Shown here: positions 32,239 to 44,500 of the stretch, one piece after another
Numbering within the stretch: position 1 is the stretch's first letter
Layout of the letters: each line of letters starts with the position of its first letter
The notes under the pieces: generated by a model
What the model was told of the DNA's origin: nothing
Seen by the model: the letters and a program-made list of their open reading frames with translations, nothing else
The model's database searches: none
Position numbers and translations under genes: made by a program
Assembly (NCBI GenBank): GCA_049999805.1
Contig: JBNGIO010004611.1
Location: 44,330-108,329, forward strand
Length of the DNA: 64,000 bases
Origin: Folioceros fuciformis
Taxonomy: Eukaryota; Anthocerotophyta; Anthocerotopsida; Anthocerotales
Direction of reading: 5' to 3'

Positions 32239-33612
32239 ATGAATTGCTGTGTCAGCAATGGGAATCATGACCAGGCGAAGGAGGGGAACGGCGTGGCCCC
32301 CGTGACCAGTTTGTCCGTCCGTGGTCGGAGGGCTATTAGCCCGTTTTCCCCATACATCCAGAAGGCTACCGAGTCCAAGACGAACTTGTGGTCTCCTGAG
32401 AATGTGGACGGCTTCTTCAACATGGCGACAGCCGAGAGTGTGCTGTCCTTCGACCTCATTCACAGCAAGATAAAGTCTTGCAGGGAGGTGCCGGCCACGG
32501 TAGGGCTTTATGCTAACTTTCAGGGAGGGCAGAGGCTTCGGCAAGCCATTGCAAAGATGATGGAGAGGACGTTTATGGGGGTGGCGGTCGATCCCGCCCA
32601 TATTTGCATTTCCAGCGGTGTCACCGCTGTTTTGGATCTCTTCTTTTTCGGAACCTGTGATGTGGGAGATGCGTGTCTGATTCCCGCTCCCTACTTCCCT
32701 GCCTTCGACAATGACATGAACATCAGGAACCAGGTGAAGCCCATTCCCATCCAACCTGCTGACACATACACCTACATCCCAACCGCTAAGGAGATGGAGG
32801 CAGCGGTTGCGGAGGCAGAGAAGAAAGGGGTGCCATCCAGAGTGCTCTTGGTGACCAACCCCGGGAATCCTCTCGGCACTCTCTACCCTGAGGCTACGTT
32901 GAAGGAACTGCTAATCTGGGCTGTCAGAAGGGGTCTGCATGTGTTGTCTGATGAGATTTATGCTAATTCTAAGTTTGGGGCTTCAGATGAGGAGTTTGTG
33001 AGCATGGAGAAGGTGGCCAGTAACGCCATTGCTGAGGGTCTGTTGCCAGCGGACCTAGTGGCAGAAAGAGTCCACACAGCTTATGGGATGAGCAAAGACT
33101 TTGGGATGAACGGATTCCGTGTCGGATGTCTTCACACCAAGAACAAGGATCTGCTCAAGTTCTGGCAGAACATGGGTATGTTCTCTGCCGTCTCCAATGA
33201 CACCCAGCATGCCCTAGCCGTCATGTTGGAGGATGACGCCTTTGTAGACTCGTATGTGGCGGAAAACAACAAGCGTTTGAAGCACTCATACGAGGTACTG
33301 ACCGCAGCATTGGAGGCTGCCAGCCTCAAGTACATGCCAGCGTGTGCTGCTATGTTCTGCTGGTTGGACCTCAGGAGTTTCCTGAGAGAACCTACCTTTG
33401 AGGCAGAGTTTCAGCTGTGGGAGGAGGTTCACAAGGAACAGAAGGTGGTTCTCACTCCTGGAGAAGCTTGCCACTATGCCGAGCCGGGCTTTTTCCGACT
33501 TTGCTATGCGTCCATGCCTCCGGACCACCTCAAAGTGGCGTGTTCACGACTAGCTGCATTTGTGGAGAAGAGGAGGAGGAAACGGAAGGCTGTTTCCAGC
33601 ATAGACTTGTAG
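32239..33612 (+). CDS. ACC-synthase-like PLP aminotransferase, intronless
   Basis: A 457-residue fold-type I pyridoxal-phosphate enzyme related to ACC synthase. Seen: 'ICISSGVTAVLDLFFF', 'APYFPAFDND', 'VTNPGNPLGT', 'HVLSDEIYA', the lysine motif 'AYGMSKDFGMNGFRVG' (Schiff-base Lys) and the C-terminal substrate-carboxylate Arg in 'EPGFFRLCYA'. The family's 'GLAENQLSFD' reads 'MATAESVLSFD', and the block usually written 'ANFQDYHGLPEFR' is shorter here ('ANFQGGQRLRQ'), without the Tyr that contacts cofactor and substrate in true ACC synthases. That argues for another reaction (for example a C-S lyase or transaminase), as proposed for other ACS-like proteins outside seed plants. A single exon is unusual for this family. 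A Lys/Arg-rich tail ('KRRRKRK') ends it. Confidence 0.88.
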   Translation: MNCCVSNGNHDQAKEGNGVAPVTSLSVRGRRAISPFSPYIQKATESKTNLWSPENVDGFFNMATAESVLSFDLIHSKIKSCREVPATVGLYANFQGGQRLRQAIAKMMERTFMGVAVDPAHICISSGVTAVLDLFFFGTCDVGDACLIPAPYFPAFDNDMNIRNQVKPIPIQPADTYTYIPTAKEMEAAVAEAEKKGVPSRVLLVTNPGNPLGTLYPEATLKELLIWAVRRGLHVLSDEIYANSKFGASDEEFVSMEKVASNAIAEGLLPADLVAERVHTAYGMSKDFGMNGFRVGCLHTKNKDLLKFWQNMGMFSAVSNDTQHALAVMLEDDAFVDSYVAENNKRLKHSYEVLTAALEAASLKYMPACAAMFCWLDLRSFLREPTFEAEFQLWEEVHKEQKVVLTPGEACHYAEPGFFRLCYASMPPDHLKVACSRLAAFVEKRRRKRKAVSSIDL

Positions 33613-34263
33613 TTCCCTGCGTAATTCAATTCAATCAGTCCCTAGCATGTTGTCTGAGGAAAAAAATGCAACTATGTGCATGTTTTGTGTGAGAGCTGCT
33701 TTTGAGGAACTACATGGACTGATAACATTCCTAACGAGACTTTTGGATAGAGAATATTTTGTTTCTTTGTTTGTTTGTGGTACAAACGTCCATCCATGAT
33801 TATTGCCTGATTTCTCATCTGAAAAATAGACAGAGAGCGTCCCATCCTAGAAGATAGTACCGTGACCCTTTTACATTCTAGTACAACTGCACCACAACGA
33901 TGTTGTGCTGACCTCATCATGGCGGCCCGCACGATGTCCAGGTTGAAAAACACCTGCATATGGGTTCGATCTTCGTCGATACCAAAGTTCAAGAGATTCT
34001 GGCATTGTGGTACCACAACCGTACAAGTCATCACTAACAAACCATCAGAGTAACTCGGAGAACTTTCAACTCAAAAATTTCGGATAATGACATGCAATTC
34101 CGGCAATCCTACTTATCTGCGTAATCAACTACATATAGGCATCTGCAACAACCGCTTGTTCTCGGACATTAACTGCCAATGTCACAATCTAGCCAACTGA
34201 AGCAATTAAGGAGTTCATTGTTGGACTCGATGTCACGTGCCTCCATTTCCCCTCTTCAAAAAT
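33613..34263. other. Spacer between convergent ACS-like and RBM39-like genes
   Basis: About 650 bp, AT-richer than the flanking exons. It must contain both 3' ends; candidate polyadenylation-type A/T-rich sequence is present but no clear single signal. No gene seen. Confidence 0.5.
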
Positions 34264-37200
34264 TTACTTGCTCTCAGGAAACTTCGTCTCATAAGTTTGA
34301 CTCGTCTGCAGGGCCAGCGGACGGATGAGAAGACAAGATCACAAGCACACACTATCAAAGCCACAGATGAATGACAGATGGACTCACGTACCATAAATGT
34401 TGCGGTTATCATATTCCCGGCAAACCACCGAGTGTGCAGCGAACCTTGGGCAGAAACCGCTGCAGCCGTAGAATCGAATCGCAGGTACACATGGCCTGGA
34501 CTATTCCTGCACTCAGAGAACACTCAAACCAGCAAAAACGCATCAATACCCCGGACAAAAAATATACACAGATGATACTGCCCAACGCGTGCAACCTAGG
34601 GGTAGTTAGTCAGCCAGCCAACGTTTTAGTGCATCAGATCTTAGCTAACACACGCCATGATCCTAAATCCTTCCCTACTAAATCGCTTACTCCAGGGTTT
34701 TGGACACGTCATGGTACACTTCAGACGAACATTAGGCAGACGAAATGGCAGGCAAAGATGTGAATCAAACGGTTGATTCACCTGGAATACATGACCTGCA
34801 AGGGGTGCCCTCTGCACATTCACAAGACGATCTGTGAACAGGGGACGGTGGTAGGGATTTCAAACCAAAATACCAAGCCCCTCTGGGAGGTGTACAGCAT
34901 ACTCAGGAAGCAGCTGTAATCAAGAAAATGACTTCTGCTTCTAGTTAACATCCCACTAGACACTTTCGGCAAGCCTGAAGACGCAAAGCAGGGGCAGATG
35001 GGTTCTACCATTGTGTCTACAGTCTCAGATGCACAGGCTTAGATTCATGACAAAATGTCGGTGTCAAAGACATTTTGAGACATGATGCCATATCACAGCA
35101 GCAAACGCATCTGCAACAGGCTAGGCTTGCACAACAATCCAGGGTTCCACGGTTAGAAACACAAGGCTATGTCGAAGGGCGCAATTTTGTGGTCGTGTTG
35201 AGCATGATGAACACTCTTCAGCTAGACATCCAGAGTCCCTGGAATAGTCCAATCATGTGTTTTGATTAGCATGCCTTAAGAATGACTACGATGGATATCC
35301 TACTCTCTTCACCCAATGCATGTACGTCCTAGAGATCAAGGGAGGCATTCGGTGTGAACAGAGCCCCTGCTCCACTTACTTATCAACGTGAATGTGCTTG
35401 ACAACTCCAAACTTTGAACATTCCTCTTGGACATCCTCCTTGATATCAACATCAAAATCTGCTTCCGTCTGAAACAATGTGACATAGGTGAGTGGCAACA
35501 CAAATGGATAATAAAGAGAGGCAACGTGACTGAGGAAAAGTACACAAATAATTTACCTCCGTCTGTGGATCAAACATGTTTTTCAACAGCAGAAACTCGC
35601 TGGGGGTCCCGATAGGTTCTGCAATAGGAGGTGCAAGACCGACTGCTGCAATCCCTGGGCTCTGAACACCTGAGAGACCTATCCCTGCAAGTGCGGACTG
35701 CCCTAGCAACGGCACCAAGGGTGTAACGACAGGAGAGACAGCTGCAAGACCGACTGACGTGCCCAACAGACCCAGAGCGGGAGTTGCTACTGCATTAACG
35801 ACTCCAGCAGCCCTGCAACAAATTTCACTCGTTGATACAGCACTGTCATGTACCAAATGCAGAAACTTCTGAACACAGTGGGGGCAAAGCAGGATACCCT
35901 GTGGCCGTTCCACTCCGGTCTAATTTCTGCATCAGGAGTGCTCTTGACCTCGCATTTAGTGACTGCAAACAAGTGACGGTAGGTGAACAGAGTCATGGTT
36001 TCCAACAATTGAATGACAGAAACCATGAGAACAAGCCATATACCAGGCCACCTCCTTCGTCATCATCCAGCTCTCCAGGGTTCACACCCATGTCCTGCAT
36101 GCCGATCTGGTCGGAAACAGCTGAAACCTGCGGAGCACACAGCAGCTCTTTCAGGACCAACCATCTTTCAAGCCCGTGGATTGCCCACACCGTTAACAGA
36201 GGTCTTGGACCTTAATTGGACGTCCTGCCAGCTCCAATACACCATTGAGATGTTGTTGTGCTGCACGGGCATCTTCAAGTCGGGCGTACTGGGAGCACAT
36301 TCACAAAAGGGAAAAAACATGAGGTGAGTGTAGGAACTGAGCTGCACAGACTTCACAACAATAACACCCCATCAGAGGAGACTTACTTGGACGAAACCAA
36401 ACCCTTTACATTGTCCTGTTTCTGGATCTGTGGGCAGCTGGACAAGCTCCACCGGGCCAAAAGGTTCAAACACCTAGATCACAGCAAGGTGAAACACTTT
36501 AGCACATTCCTTCCGACACAAAATGAAGGCAAATATGCGAAGAACACTACCAGATGCATGGCATCAATTCCTGGCATTCCGTTCAGCAATAGACAAAAAA
36601 TATATCTTCCGTCTAGTCAGTGTAGTGTAGTGACAAATTCAACTCTCTGCACAGGGGCATGTGAAAGGTGTATCCGCACCTGTCGCAACTGATCTTCATT
36701 CATATTGAAATGTAGATTCCCGACATACAGACGCCTGGCGCCACCAGAGTAGGGCCCAATGTAGTTAGCACCTCCGGCAACTGCAGTTGTCGAAGGCACA
36801 AGATTCTTTTCTGCTTCTGAAGGCTTAACCATTACTGGTTGTCCGAGAAGAAGCTGACCAGAAAGAGCAATTGCCATTGGCACAGACATGGCATCATAGA
36901 ACTCAATATACCTGTGAAGAAGTCATACCACTATGAGCTGACGCCCTTCTTACAGCAGCATGTTCTGACAGCGCCAACACAGTGTCCTGAGACAGGCTCA
37001 TACAGGTTGAACTAGAGCTATAGAGCTTACCCAACACCTTTCGAACGCCGAGAGTTGCGATCCATTATTAAACGAACATCCCGAACCTGGGGCAAATGAC
37101 AACCATCCTTCAGAAGAAGGCAGATTATACACAAATCAAAGAAGCTGTCCATGGGTATTATGCACATGTAGGAAGGGATGAAGTGACGGGCCCAACAGAC

Positions 37201-38843
37201 ATCACCTTTCCGGCTCTGGAGAAGAACTCATATACGTCCCTTTCGTCTGCCTTCAAACATATCTACAGAAACAAAGACCATGAACAATGATTATTCTTGA
37301 AAGGCCCAGTTTGAGTGGTGGGTGCAACAAGACACGGGCCAACCTCCCATCAACTCGCTACAGACACTCTAAGCGTTCATCCAGTCCTCAGGACTGGAAT
37401 CATCCTCTTCATGAGGCAGAAGAGGGAGACACGAAATGCAGATGGTACACCAAACAAAATGTCTTATTAAAAGAACTGCCACATCTAACGACATCCCCAG
37501 AAACTGTGGGGTCCATTGGTCTGAGAAACTGCTGTCATGACAAACCAGTTAGCAAGTTGCTTATAACAGCAAGAGATAGAAGCTTACACTGCAGAAGAAC
37601 AGCTAACTTTTCTGACCAATTAGTAAAACCTGCATAAACCAAGATTACCCCCACCCCCCAATCCGATGTGCCTAACAAATAATCTCCTGGCGCTTAAGAC
37701 CTTAAGTTCAACTCAAAGTGACCAGGAGCGTATTATAATCCAAAACCACATCAACCGAGTCCTGCATATTTGGAGTAAATGCAACTACGATCAGTTCCTG
37801 TGAGCTTCAGGATCGCCTCGGTGATTGGATAGACACGGGACATCGTGACTCTTTGACAGATCCATCGACAATGTCCATCATAAGTGAGAGCAGCTATACC
37901 TGATATGCGAAAACTGTGCGCTGGTCACGCTCGGGGTCAGCCTCAGGTTCAGTTGCAGCAGCCTCCTCCTTTCTGTCCTTGCCCTCCCTAGATCGTCTGC
38001 AAATAACCCAAGGTTTGACAACAATAAGGAACAGACACCAAGCGGCCTGAGGCAAAAATTTCCCTGACTTAAGAGGCTCATAAGTGAACAGAAACAAAAC
38101 GACGCACACACTCACCTGTACTCCCTCTCACGATCTCTTTCTCTATCCCTTTCACGATCCCTTTCACGGTGTGTTTCCCTTTCCTTTTCCCTCTCCTTCT
38201 CTTTGTGGGCTTCTTTCTCCCGCAGTTCCCTATCCTTCTCTTTATCCTTCTCCTTCTCCTTCTCCTTCTCACGGTCACGGTCCTTATCGCGGTGACGCTC
38301 TCCATCTCTTCCACTCCTTCCGCCTCTATCCCGCTCTCTATCTCTTTCCCCTCTATCTTTCTCGCGCGGCCTGTCTCGGTCCTTCTCAGATCTTTCTCGT
38401 TCTTTCTCTCGCTCCCTGTCTCGGTCCTTGTCCCCTCGTTCACCACGCTCTCTGTCTTTCTCCATCCGTTCTCCTCTATCACGGTCTCTCTCCCTGTCAA
38501 CCCTTTCCCGATCCTTCTCACCTCCCCGATCCCTGGACCGGTGTTCCGGTGACCTATGCCCTGGACCCTTCCGGGCCCTCTCTCGGTCGCTACGATCTCT
38601 ATCCCCTCGTTCCCTATCTCCTCGTTCTCTCTCGCCCCGATCCCTTTCATCTTCCTCTGGCCGGGTCCTTTTGCTTCTATGATCATGCGCATGACCATCA
38701 TCATCATTCCTCCTCTTTGAACTCCGGGATCGATCTCTCCCATTCATTTCTCTGTCGTCTGGACGCCCATCTCCATTCGATTCCTTGAGTCCTTCAGGGT
38801 TCTCTACAGTCTTCTCCAAGTACTCATACTCATCGAAATCCAT
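34264..38843 (-). CDS. RBM39: RBM39/CC1-like splicing factor, about 13 exons
   Basis: Nuclear SR-like splicing factor and coactivator homologue (U2AF-related). Minus-strand exons: 38116-38843 (N-terminal Arg/Asp/Glu/Lys-rich RS-like domain, about 240 residues), about 37893-37997 ('DPERDQRTVFAYQ'), about 37207-37263 ('LKADERDVYEFFSRAGK'), about 37022-37089 ('VRDVRLIMDRNSRRSKG'), about 36680-36911 ('SGQLLLGQPVMVKPSEAEKN', 'RRLYVGNLHFNM'), about 36388-36472 ('VFEPFGPVELVQLPTD'), about 36210-36295, about 36048-36130, about 35900-35963 ('LNARSRALLMQKLDRSGTA'), about 35556-35818, about 35378-35470 ('DIKEDVQEECSKFGVVKHI'), about 34395-34510 ('GHVYLRFDSTAAAVSA') and 34264-about 34305 ('YETKFPESK'). 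Two RRMs and a C-terminal UHM-type RRM are visible in order. The about 870-bp intron before the UHM second half is the longest in the gene. Confidence 0.9.
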
Positions 38844-39940
38844 CTTCTGTCCGAAGAGCGCAAAGGCCCGAAATTTTGAAAAAAAAAAACCGGTTACGGC
38901 CCGCCTTCGCTTCGTCGGAAGCTGCTGTGCCTCAAATTCGAGAACGCACTTTCCAAAAAAGAACGAGCTTCAGCGCGTGAGGTAAACAAATTCATCGTGC
39001 CTAACAAGCAGCGCTCCCATGACTGCAAATTGGAAACAGAGGTAAGGGGTCATTGGTTATAGGAACGGGTGTATACCACAAGAAAGTACTTCAAGGAAGG
39101 AGACAATGAGTTCCCGCACATAGTACTTGCCAACACAGTCACCAACATCCCATAACCGATGCAACCAGCCAGCAGGATTTCCCCAGACTACCAAACACCT
39201 GTGCAGCTGGAGGGCCAACGAAAGGTAGCCCTGTCCAGAGAAAAAAAAAACCTGAACAAGGATTCCCCATATGACCAAGATCGGCGCGTCTCTGAAACGG
39301 GAAAACATGAGGGAGGATTGCGCTAACCTGGAAATGGCGCACTCAGCCTGCAACAAGACGTCACAGCCGAGCACAAATTTTAATTTGAGACGCAACCACC
39401 AAAGGCAAACGACGGCGCCACCTGCAGTTGGTTCATCAGGAGTGTTGACGACAAAGCCTTCCGCGCCGCGAACCCTGAGTGCTCTGGCGCATGCCGGGAG
39501 GGAGAGATTATCGAGTTGCCAAACCCTAAAGTATTCTTTCTCCCGTCACCGTGTACTCTGTGTATCTAAATACGATTTTGGAGTGCTATGTAGACATATT
39601 AGAATACTAAAGCTTGCGAATGTGAAAAGGGTTTATTGTTTTTTTCGCTTTTCTGGTGTCTCTCCGGGCACCCTTCCGATCTTGTGCCCAGTGTGCCTTG
39701 ACTGGGTCGCTTTCCATGCGGCGACAAGTGTTGCGGACGGTAGTTGCCGCGGAGAGAAACGGGCTGTTCTGAATCGTAGGGGGTGGATTTGTGTGGTGAA
39801 CTTCTCTGCAACAGGAAGTAGCGGTAGAATTGGCGAGTTCTAATTCCTTGGAGCTGAGGGAGCCGTAAATTCCAGCTGGAACGGCCGCGAGTTGAGCTTA
39901 AACGACTGAGTGTTCTTGATCCTCGGATATCCTGGCCAAC
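38844..39940. promoter_or_regulatory. Shared upstream region of RBM39-like (-) and YIF1 (+)
   Basis: About 1.1 kb between two divergent start codons, so it should hold both promoters and 5' leaders. Homopolymer A runs at about 38878-38890 and 39239-39250 are visible. I see no unambiguous TATA box or other motif. Confidence 0.4.
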
Positions 39941-41194
39941 ATGGTAAGATGTTATTCCGTTGACTGTGCCCTTCTCAAGTCTCCATTGATTGTCAGCAGA
40001 CGTCCTCGATGGTTCTTCTGAACTGGATTACGTGCTTGGGTTTGCCTCAGAGACAATCTGCATATGACGACTTTGGTTCGCAACCAGGGCTTCAACGACC
40101 GGCAGAGTTGAATCCTGCTTCTCTGGATGCTCTTTACGGGGCAGGATCCGGCTTTATCCGAGGCGGCCTGGGCGCGTATGGAGAAAGAATTCTAGGATCT
40201 GGCAGGGAATATGTGCAAAGCAATGTGGGTTAGCCAATGAATGAATGCCCTAATGTTTTGTGTTGCTGCTTTGGGCTGATGCATCAAAAATTGGCCAGCA
40301 TTTTCGATCCACTTGATCTTTTTTGTTTGTGCTCTTGCAGATGAGCAGATATTTTTCCGGTCATAATGTGCAATACTATTTCCAAGTCAACGATCTCTAC
40401 GTGAAGAACAAGCTGAAAGTAGTTCTGTTTCCATTTCTGCACAAGGTAAGAGCATGCCTGGAAATTACAGCTTGCTTGCCTTGGGAATTTTGTTCATCTG
40501 CGAGCTTCGGAATCCTTGCTGCTTGAATTGGTTGCTGGGATGGACTTGCTTTTATGCAGGGACACTGGACTAGGATTGCAGAACAGGTTGTTGGAGGCGG
40601 TTTGAAGTACACACCTCCCCATTACGACATCAATGCCCCAGATTTGTACATTCCTCTCATGGCATTCGGCACTTACATTGTACTTCGTGGAATTTGGATG
40701 GGGCTCACCGACAGGTATGTTGGCTTTGACTGAATGGTATTCCGTATCTTGAGAGGTCCTTATAGCCTCAAGGTTTCTGCTAGGAGTGTACTGACTGACT
40801 GATCCCTCTTCGCAACAGGTTCAGTCCGGAAGTTTTGAGCGAAGCCTTTACCAAGGCGCTGCTCGCCTGGTTTGTTCAATGGGTCCTTTTAAAAATGTCT
40901 TTGGTGGCACTGGGCGGATCTGAGGCTCCTATTCTCGACTTGGCAGCATATGGTGGCTATTTTTTCGTTGGGGTATCCCTCTCCGTTTTGGGTCGAATTT
41001 TGTGGTGGCCCTCCTACTACTTAATACTGATCTGGACCAGTTTTTGTATGGGAGTGTTCTTAGTCAAGACCATGAAGAGGATTTTGTTCGCGGAGGCTAG
41101 AAGTTATGACAGAGATTCCAGCAGGCACCATTATCTTTTACTGTCGCTGGCTGTGGCGCAGTTCCCACTGTGTCTGTGGTTGGGGCTTGTGTAG
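39941..41194 (+). CDS. YIF1: YIF1 family membrane protein (Yip1-interacting factor)
   Basis: Multi-pass Golgi/ER membrane protein that works with YIP1 and Rab GTPases in ER-to-Golgi traffic. Exons: 39941-39943 (only the ATG), 40051-40224, 40341-40445, 40560-40714 and 40819-41194, all with GT/AG borders and joining phases. The protein is about 270 residues. The N-terminal cytosolic part has '[16 protein letters not shown]' and '[20 protein letters not shown]'; 'HWTRIAEQV' and '[20 protein letters not shown]' lead into the first membrane helix, followed by about four more hydrophobic segments, with '[13 protein letters not shown]' in a conserved loop. A start codon alone in exon 1 is inferred; an in-frame ATG at 40009, without that intron, is an alternative. 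Confidence 0.92.
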
Positions 41195-41545
41195 CTCATT
41201 AGCTTGATTTTGCAGCCTGATTCGGGTCGGCCCCGAGAGCAATGAAGTGGATCTACATCACGCAGGTCTCACAAAACTTCGGCATTGCGTCCTGGCTGTT
41301 CTGAATCTATGACACTTTTGAAGGTTTTGAGACTAGAGTTGTAAATGTTTTTGACGTTGGCGGGTGACTACTTCCTCCGTGATGAAGTTTGTTAGAACCA
41401 AAATTTTGTTGCCAAACCTGTAAAACGCAACATGTAAATCGCATCATGTAGAAGCTGCTCCATTGGTTGGAACAGCAGATCGACCTTTGGACAAACTTTA
41501 CCAGATAATCTAGAGGCATATGCCAGGTACGGACTTTCGGAAGTT
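41195..41545. other. Short spacer between convergent YIF1 and glucosidase I genes
   Basis: About 350 bp containing both 3' untranslated regions. No further feature recognised. Confidence 0.5.
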
Positions 41546-44500
41546 TTAGTATATCTCCGCCATGATGAGAAGAATAAGTGCAGTCCATCCTGTGAAAGGA
41601 TGAGACCCCTTGCCTTTGCCTTCGGCTGAATTGTCGTACTGCTCCCATAAGTAACCAGTCTCGTGGTACTGGTCAACGATGTTCCTGAAACGGGGCATTC
41701 CACCTTCAGACAGCGCGCTCCATTTCTGCATATAAGAGGAACGGGAAAAGAGTGCTCTTACCGTATTAGGTTGCTTCGGAGTTCTTGGTACAAGGCGCTA
41801 GCGAGATCTTTGAACGGGCCCGCTTCTGCAACGCAAAGGCATTAGATAACAGAGTCGACAAGTACCTAGAGTCGACGAGAAACCTCCATACCTGTCGAGT
41901 AGTAATAGGTTGCAGATAGCACAAGATAGTTGAGGTTGATCCAAACAGGCCCTCGCCAATAAGGTGCGTCGTGCTCAGAGTTGCGTTTCATGTACAGTGA
42001 GCTGTCACACAGGAACGAGCCGTTGATTACTTTCCGGAAGCCAAAACTACTACGAACCAGGTCATGGAGTGTGAAGTACAAGATGACCATGGTCACCCAA
42101 TTCGACAGCTGGGAATTCACCTTGTTGTTGCCAAAGACCGAAGGCCATAGCTCGTCCATAGCAGCTTTTCGTCCCGAATAAGCTCCAGCTGCCTCTTCAA
42201 ATTTGGTGAATCCTGTACTTTCGTGGAGTCAAAATGCATTCAGAATACTTTCCACGACTTTTAGAAGCCAGTCACTACAAACAATATGCTTACCGGAGGA
42301 ATCATTTGCATCAGATAAGGGAAGAAGTTAACATATCCAACATGTGGAATCCAGCCCAGGGCTGGTTCGGCAAGAACTGCCCTTCGAAGGATACGTCGTG
42401 GCTGACCGTTCGTCGAGTCCCGAATTACCTCCCATTGTAATTTCACCTGCCACACAGTAATTCCACCCACGTCAAGTTTCACGTGGCTGATCCCGCACGA
42501 GCGTTATGTTAAAGAATCTGGGTGGAACAGACCTCCTCAGTATGGTTCCCAAAATCGTAATACAAGCCTGACTGCTCATCGTAATGCAGCTGTACTACGA
42601 CCAAACACCAAACAGTGTCAAGTAGTTCAGCAAGAAGTTAAACATGGATAAACCAGCTGAAAAGAGTGTGAAAGAACGAAGGAAGAAGAAACCCACTTGA
42701 TTCAGAAGCTCAAGGTTCAAGAGATTGTTTGCTGTTGCCTCGTATTCCTGCTACTCAATCACGGGCACTCTAGTTGAGACCAGAGATGTCAAGCAAATTC
42801 GGACTGAGATAGCATGGAAGTGGATTAGGGATTGCCTGATCTGATTTCCCAACAATTGTCGAGATGAGAGACATTGTTTTTGCAGCAAGAGCCATCCAGC
42901 AGCGGAGGTCAACATGGCGTTCATCACTACTTGGGTGTGAAGCTCGAGGATAATCATCCAAACCTGAAGTCAAGGTCTGCCATCACACAGCCGTGAGCTG
43001 TCAAAGTACAGCTCAAATGTATATTCAGGTCCCACTGAGAGTAAACTCGTGCACTGCACCTGTGGGTTAAGCTGTTTGTCAGTTTTATCATCTCTTCCAT
43101 GCCAGAAGTAGCTTCCAGATGCTTTGCCTGCAAAAAAATAATTGTGGCGGAACCAAAAAGGCATGTCAGAGTCAGAACCCCAACGAAACAGGCCAAAAGT
43201 TATATCAAATGCTTGCCAGGACAACACCGCACCTATCTGTGTCGTGTTGAACCACCGGAACCAAGCATTAAGCCGTGGAAAACTCTTTTCAAGAAATTCT
43301 AGCTCCTCCAGTGCCTTGTGGCCTTGCGTTTGCTTTGCAATGACTTTCTTGGCTAAGTCTAAGGACAGCAAACAGAAAACAAGTTCAGCTTGAAAGGACA
43401 GAAAGAAGAGCTACGGAGGATCATTGTAGAAGGTTCGAGACGAAAATATACCATGCAGGACCAAAAACAATGCAGGAGGATTGGCATTGTCTGTATGTTG
43501 AAGGACGAACTCATCTGGTACCTTGCTGTACGACAAGGCCAATGTTACTCAAAGAGGTTTAAGGGTGGTTTGACTATTCACCTTACCACACATAAGCTGT
43601 ACTACCTGCGAGCTTCATCACCTAAGATTTGCTCACGGGGTATCCAGCCATTGATGTTTATTAAATCCAACCAGTGAGCTATGATGTCCATACTTATTTT
43701 GGTGTCCCATCGGCTGCAACCAATGCGTGCGATTAGCGAAGGAATACTGTGACATCTTGCACCAACAGTTACAATCTGGGCTGAGGAAACGTTGAACGAG
43801 TTAAAAAAGCCACACGTTGTTCTGTAACCATCCGCACTATAACAACTAAAGTGACTTCAAGTGCAAACGACACTATCAGTTCAGGCATATTTAATAGGCT
43901 GCTTAATACCTTATCACAAGCTGATGGAAACCTTCATCCCATAGGAACCCCCTAGGGAAGAAGGACCGGCTGGGAACCGCAGTTGTAAGCTCTGCTGGCC
44001 AATACAGTAGATAGGGTTCCTCCTTGACCCTCTTCTCCTGCATTGGAGACAAGGTGCTGGCGCTGAGATCACAGATTCTCTGACTGAACATAAAGCAGCA
44101 TTTCTTCTGAACCAGAGGGTAAGAACAACAACTGATGTTCCAAACAGAACACCACAAAATGACACGTTCAGAGCAACACAGCTTACTGCCGAATTTGGTG
44201 GAAACGCAATGCGCGATTGACCGTAGAAGTAGCCAATACCTCCAAGAAGATTGCTCAGGGCAGCCTTACCGACCTCCAAAGTCCTCTTATCCACCTGACA
44301 CCAAATGATCTCACTGTCAGGGGTGGCATTCTCAAGTTGCTACCATCAGGTGCACTGAGTTTCAGATTTTGCTGCACTTTCACAGGTCGACCACCGAAAC
44401 TCTTCACAGAACCAGCTGGTGGCTCTTAAGATCGACTAGACAATCAGCGAGAGACTGACCTTTGCATTCAGATGAAAAATGTCCGTGAACCGCTGCTCAA

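Noticed and set aside
38084-38788. 234-residue plus-strand Ser/Pro/Leu-rich frame
   Set aside because: Antisense of the RS-like exon of the RBM39-like gene; composition follows from the repeat of AGA/GAT/GAA codons on the other strand.
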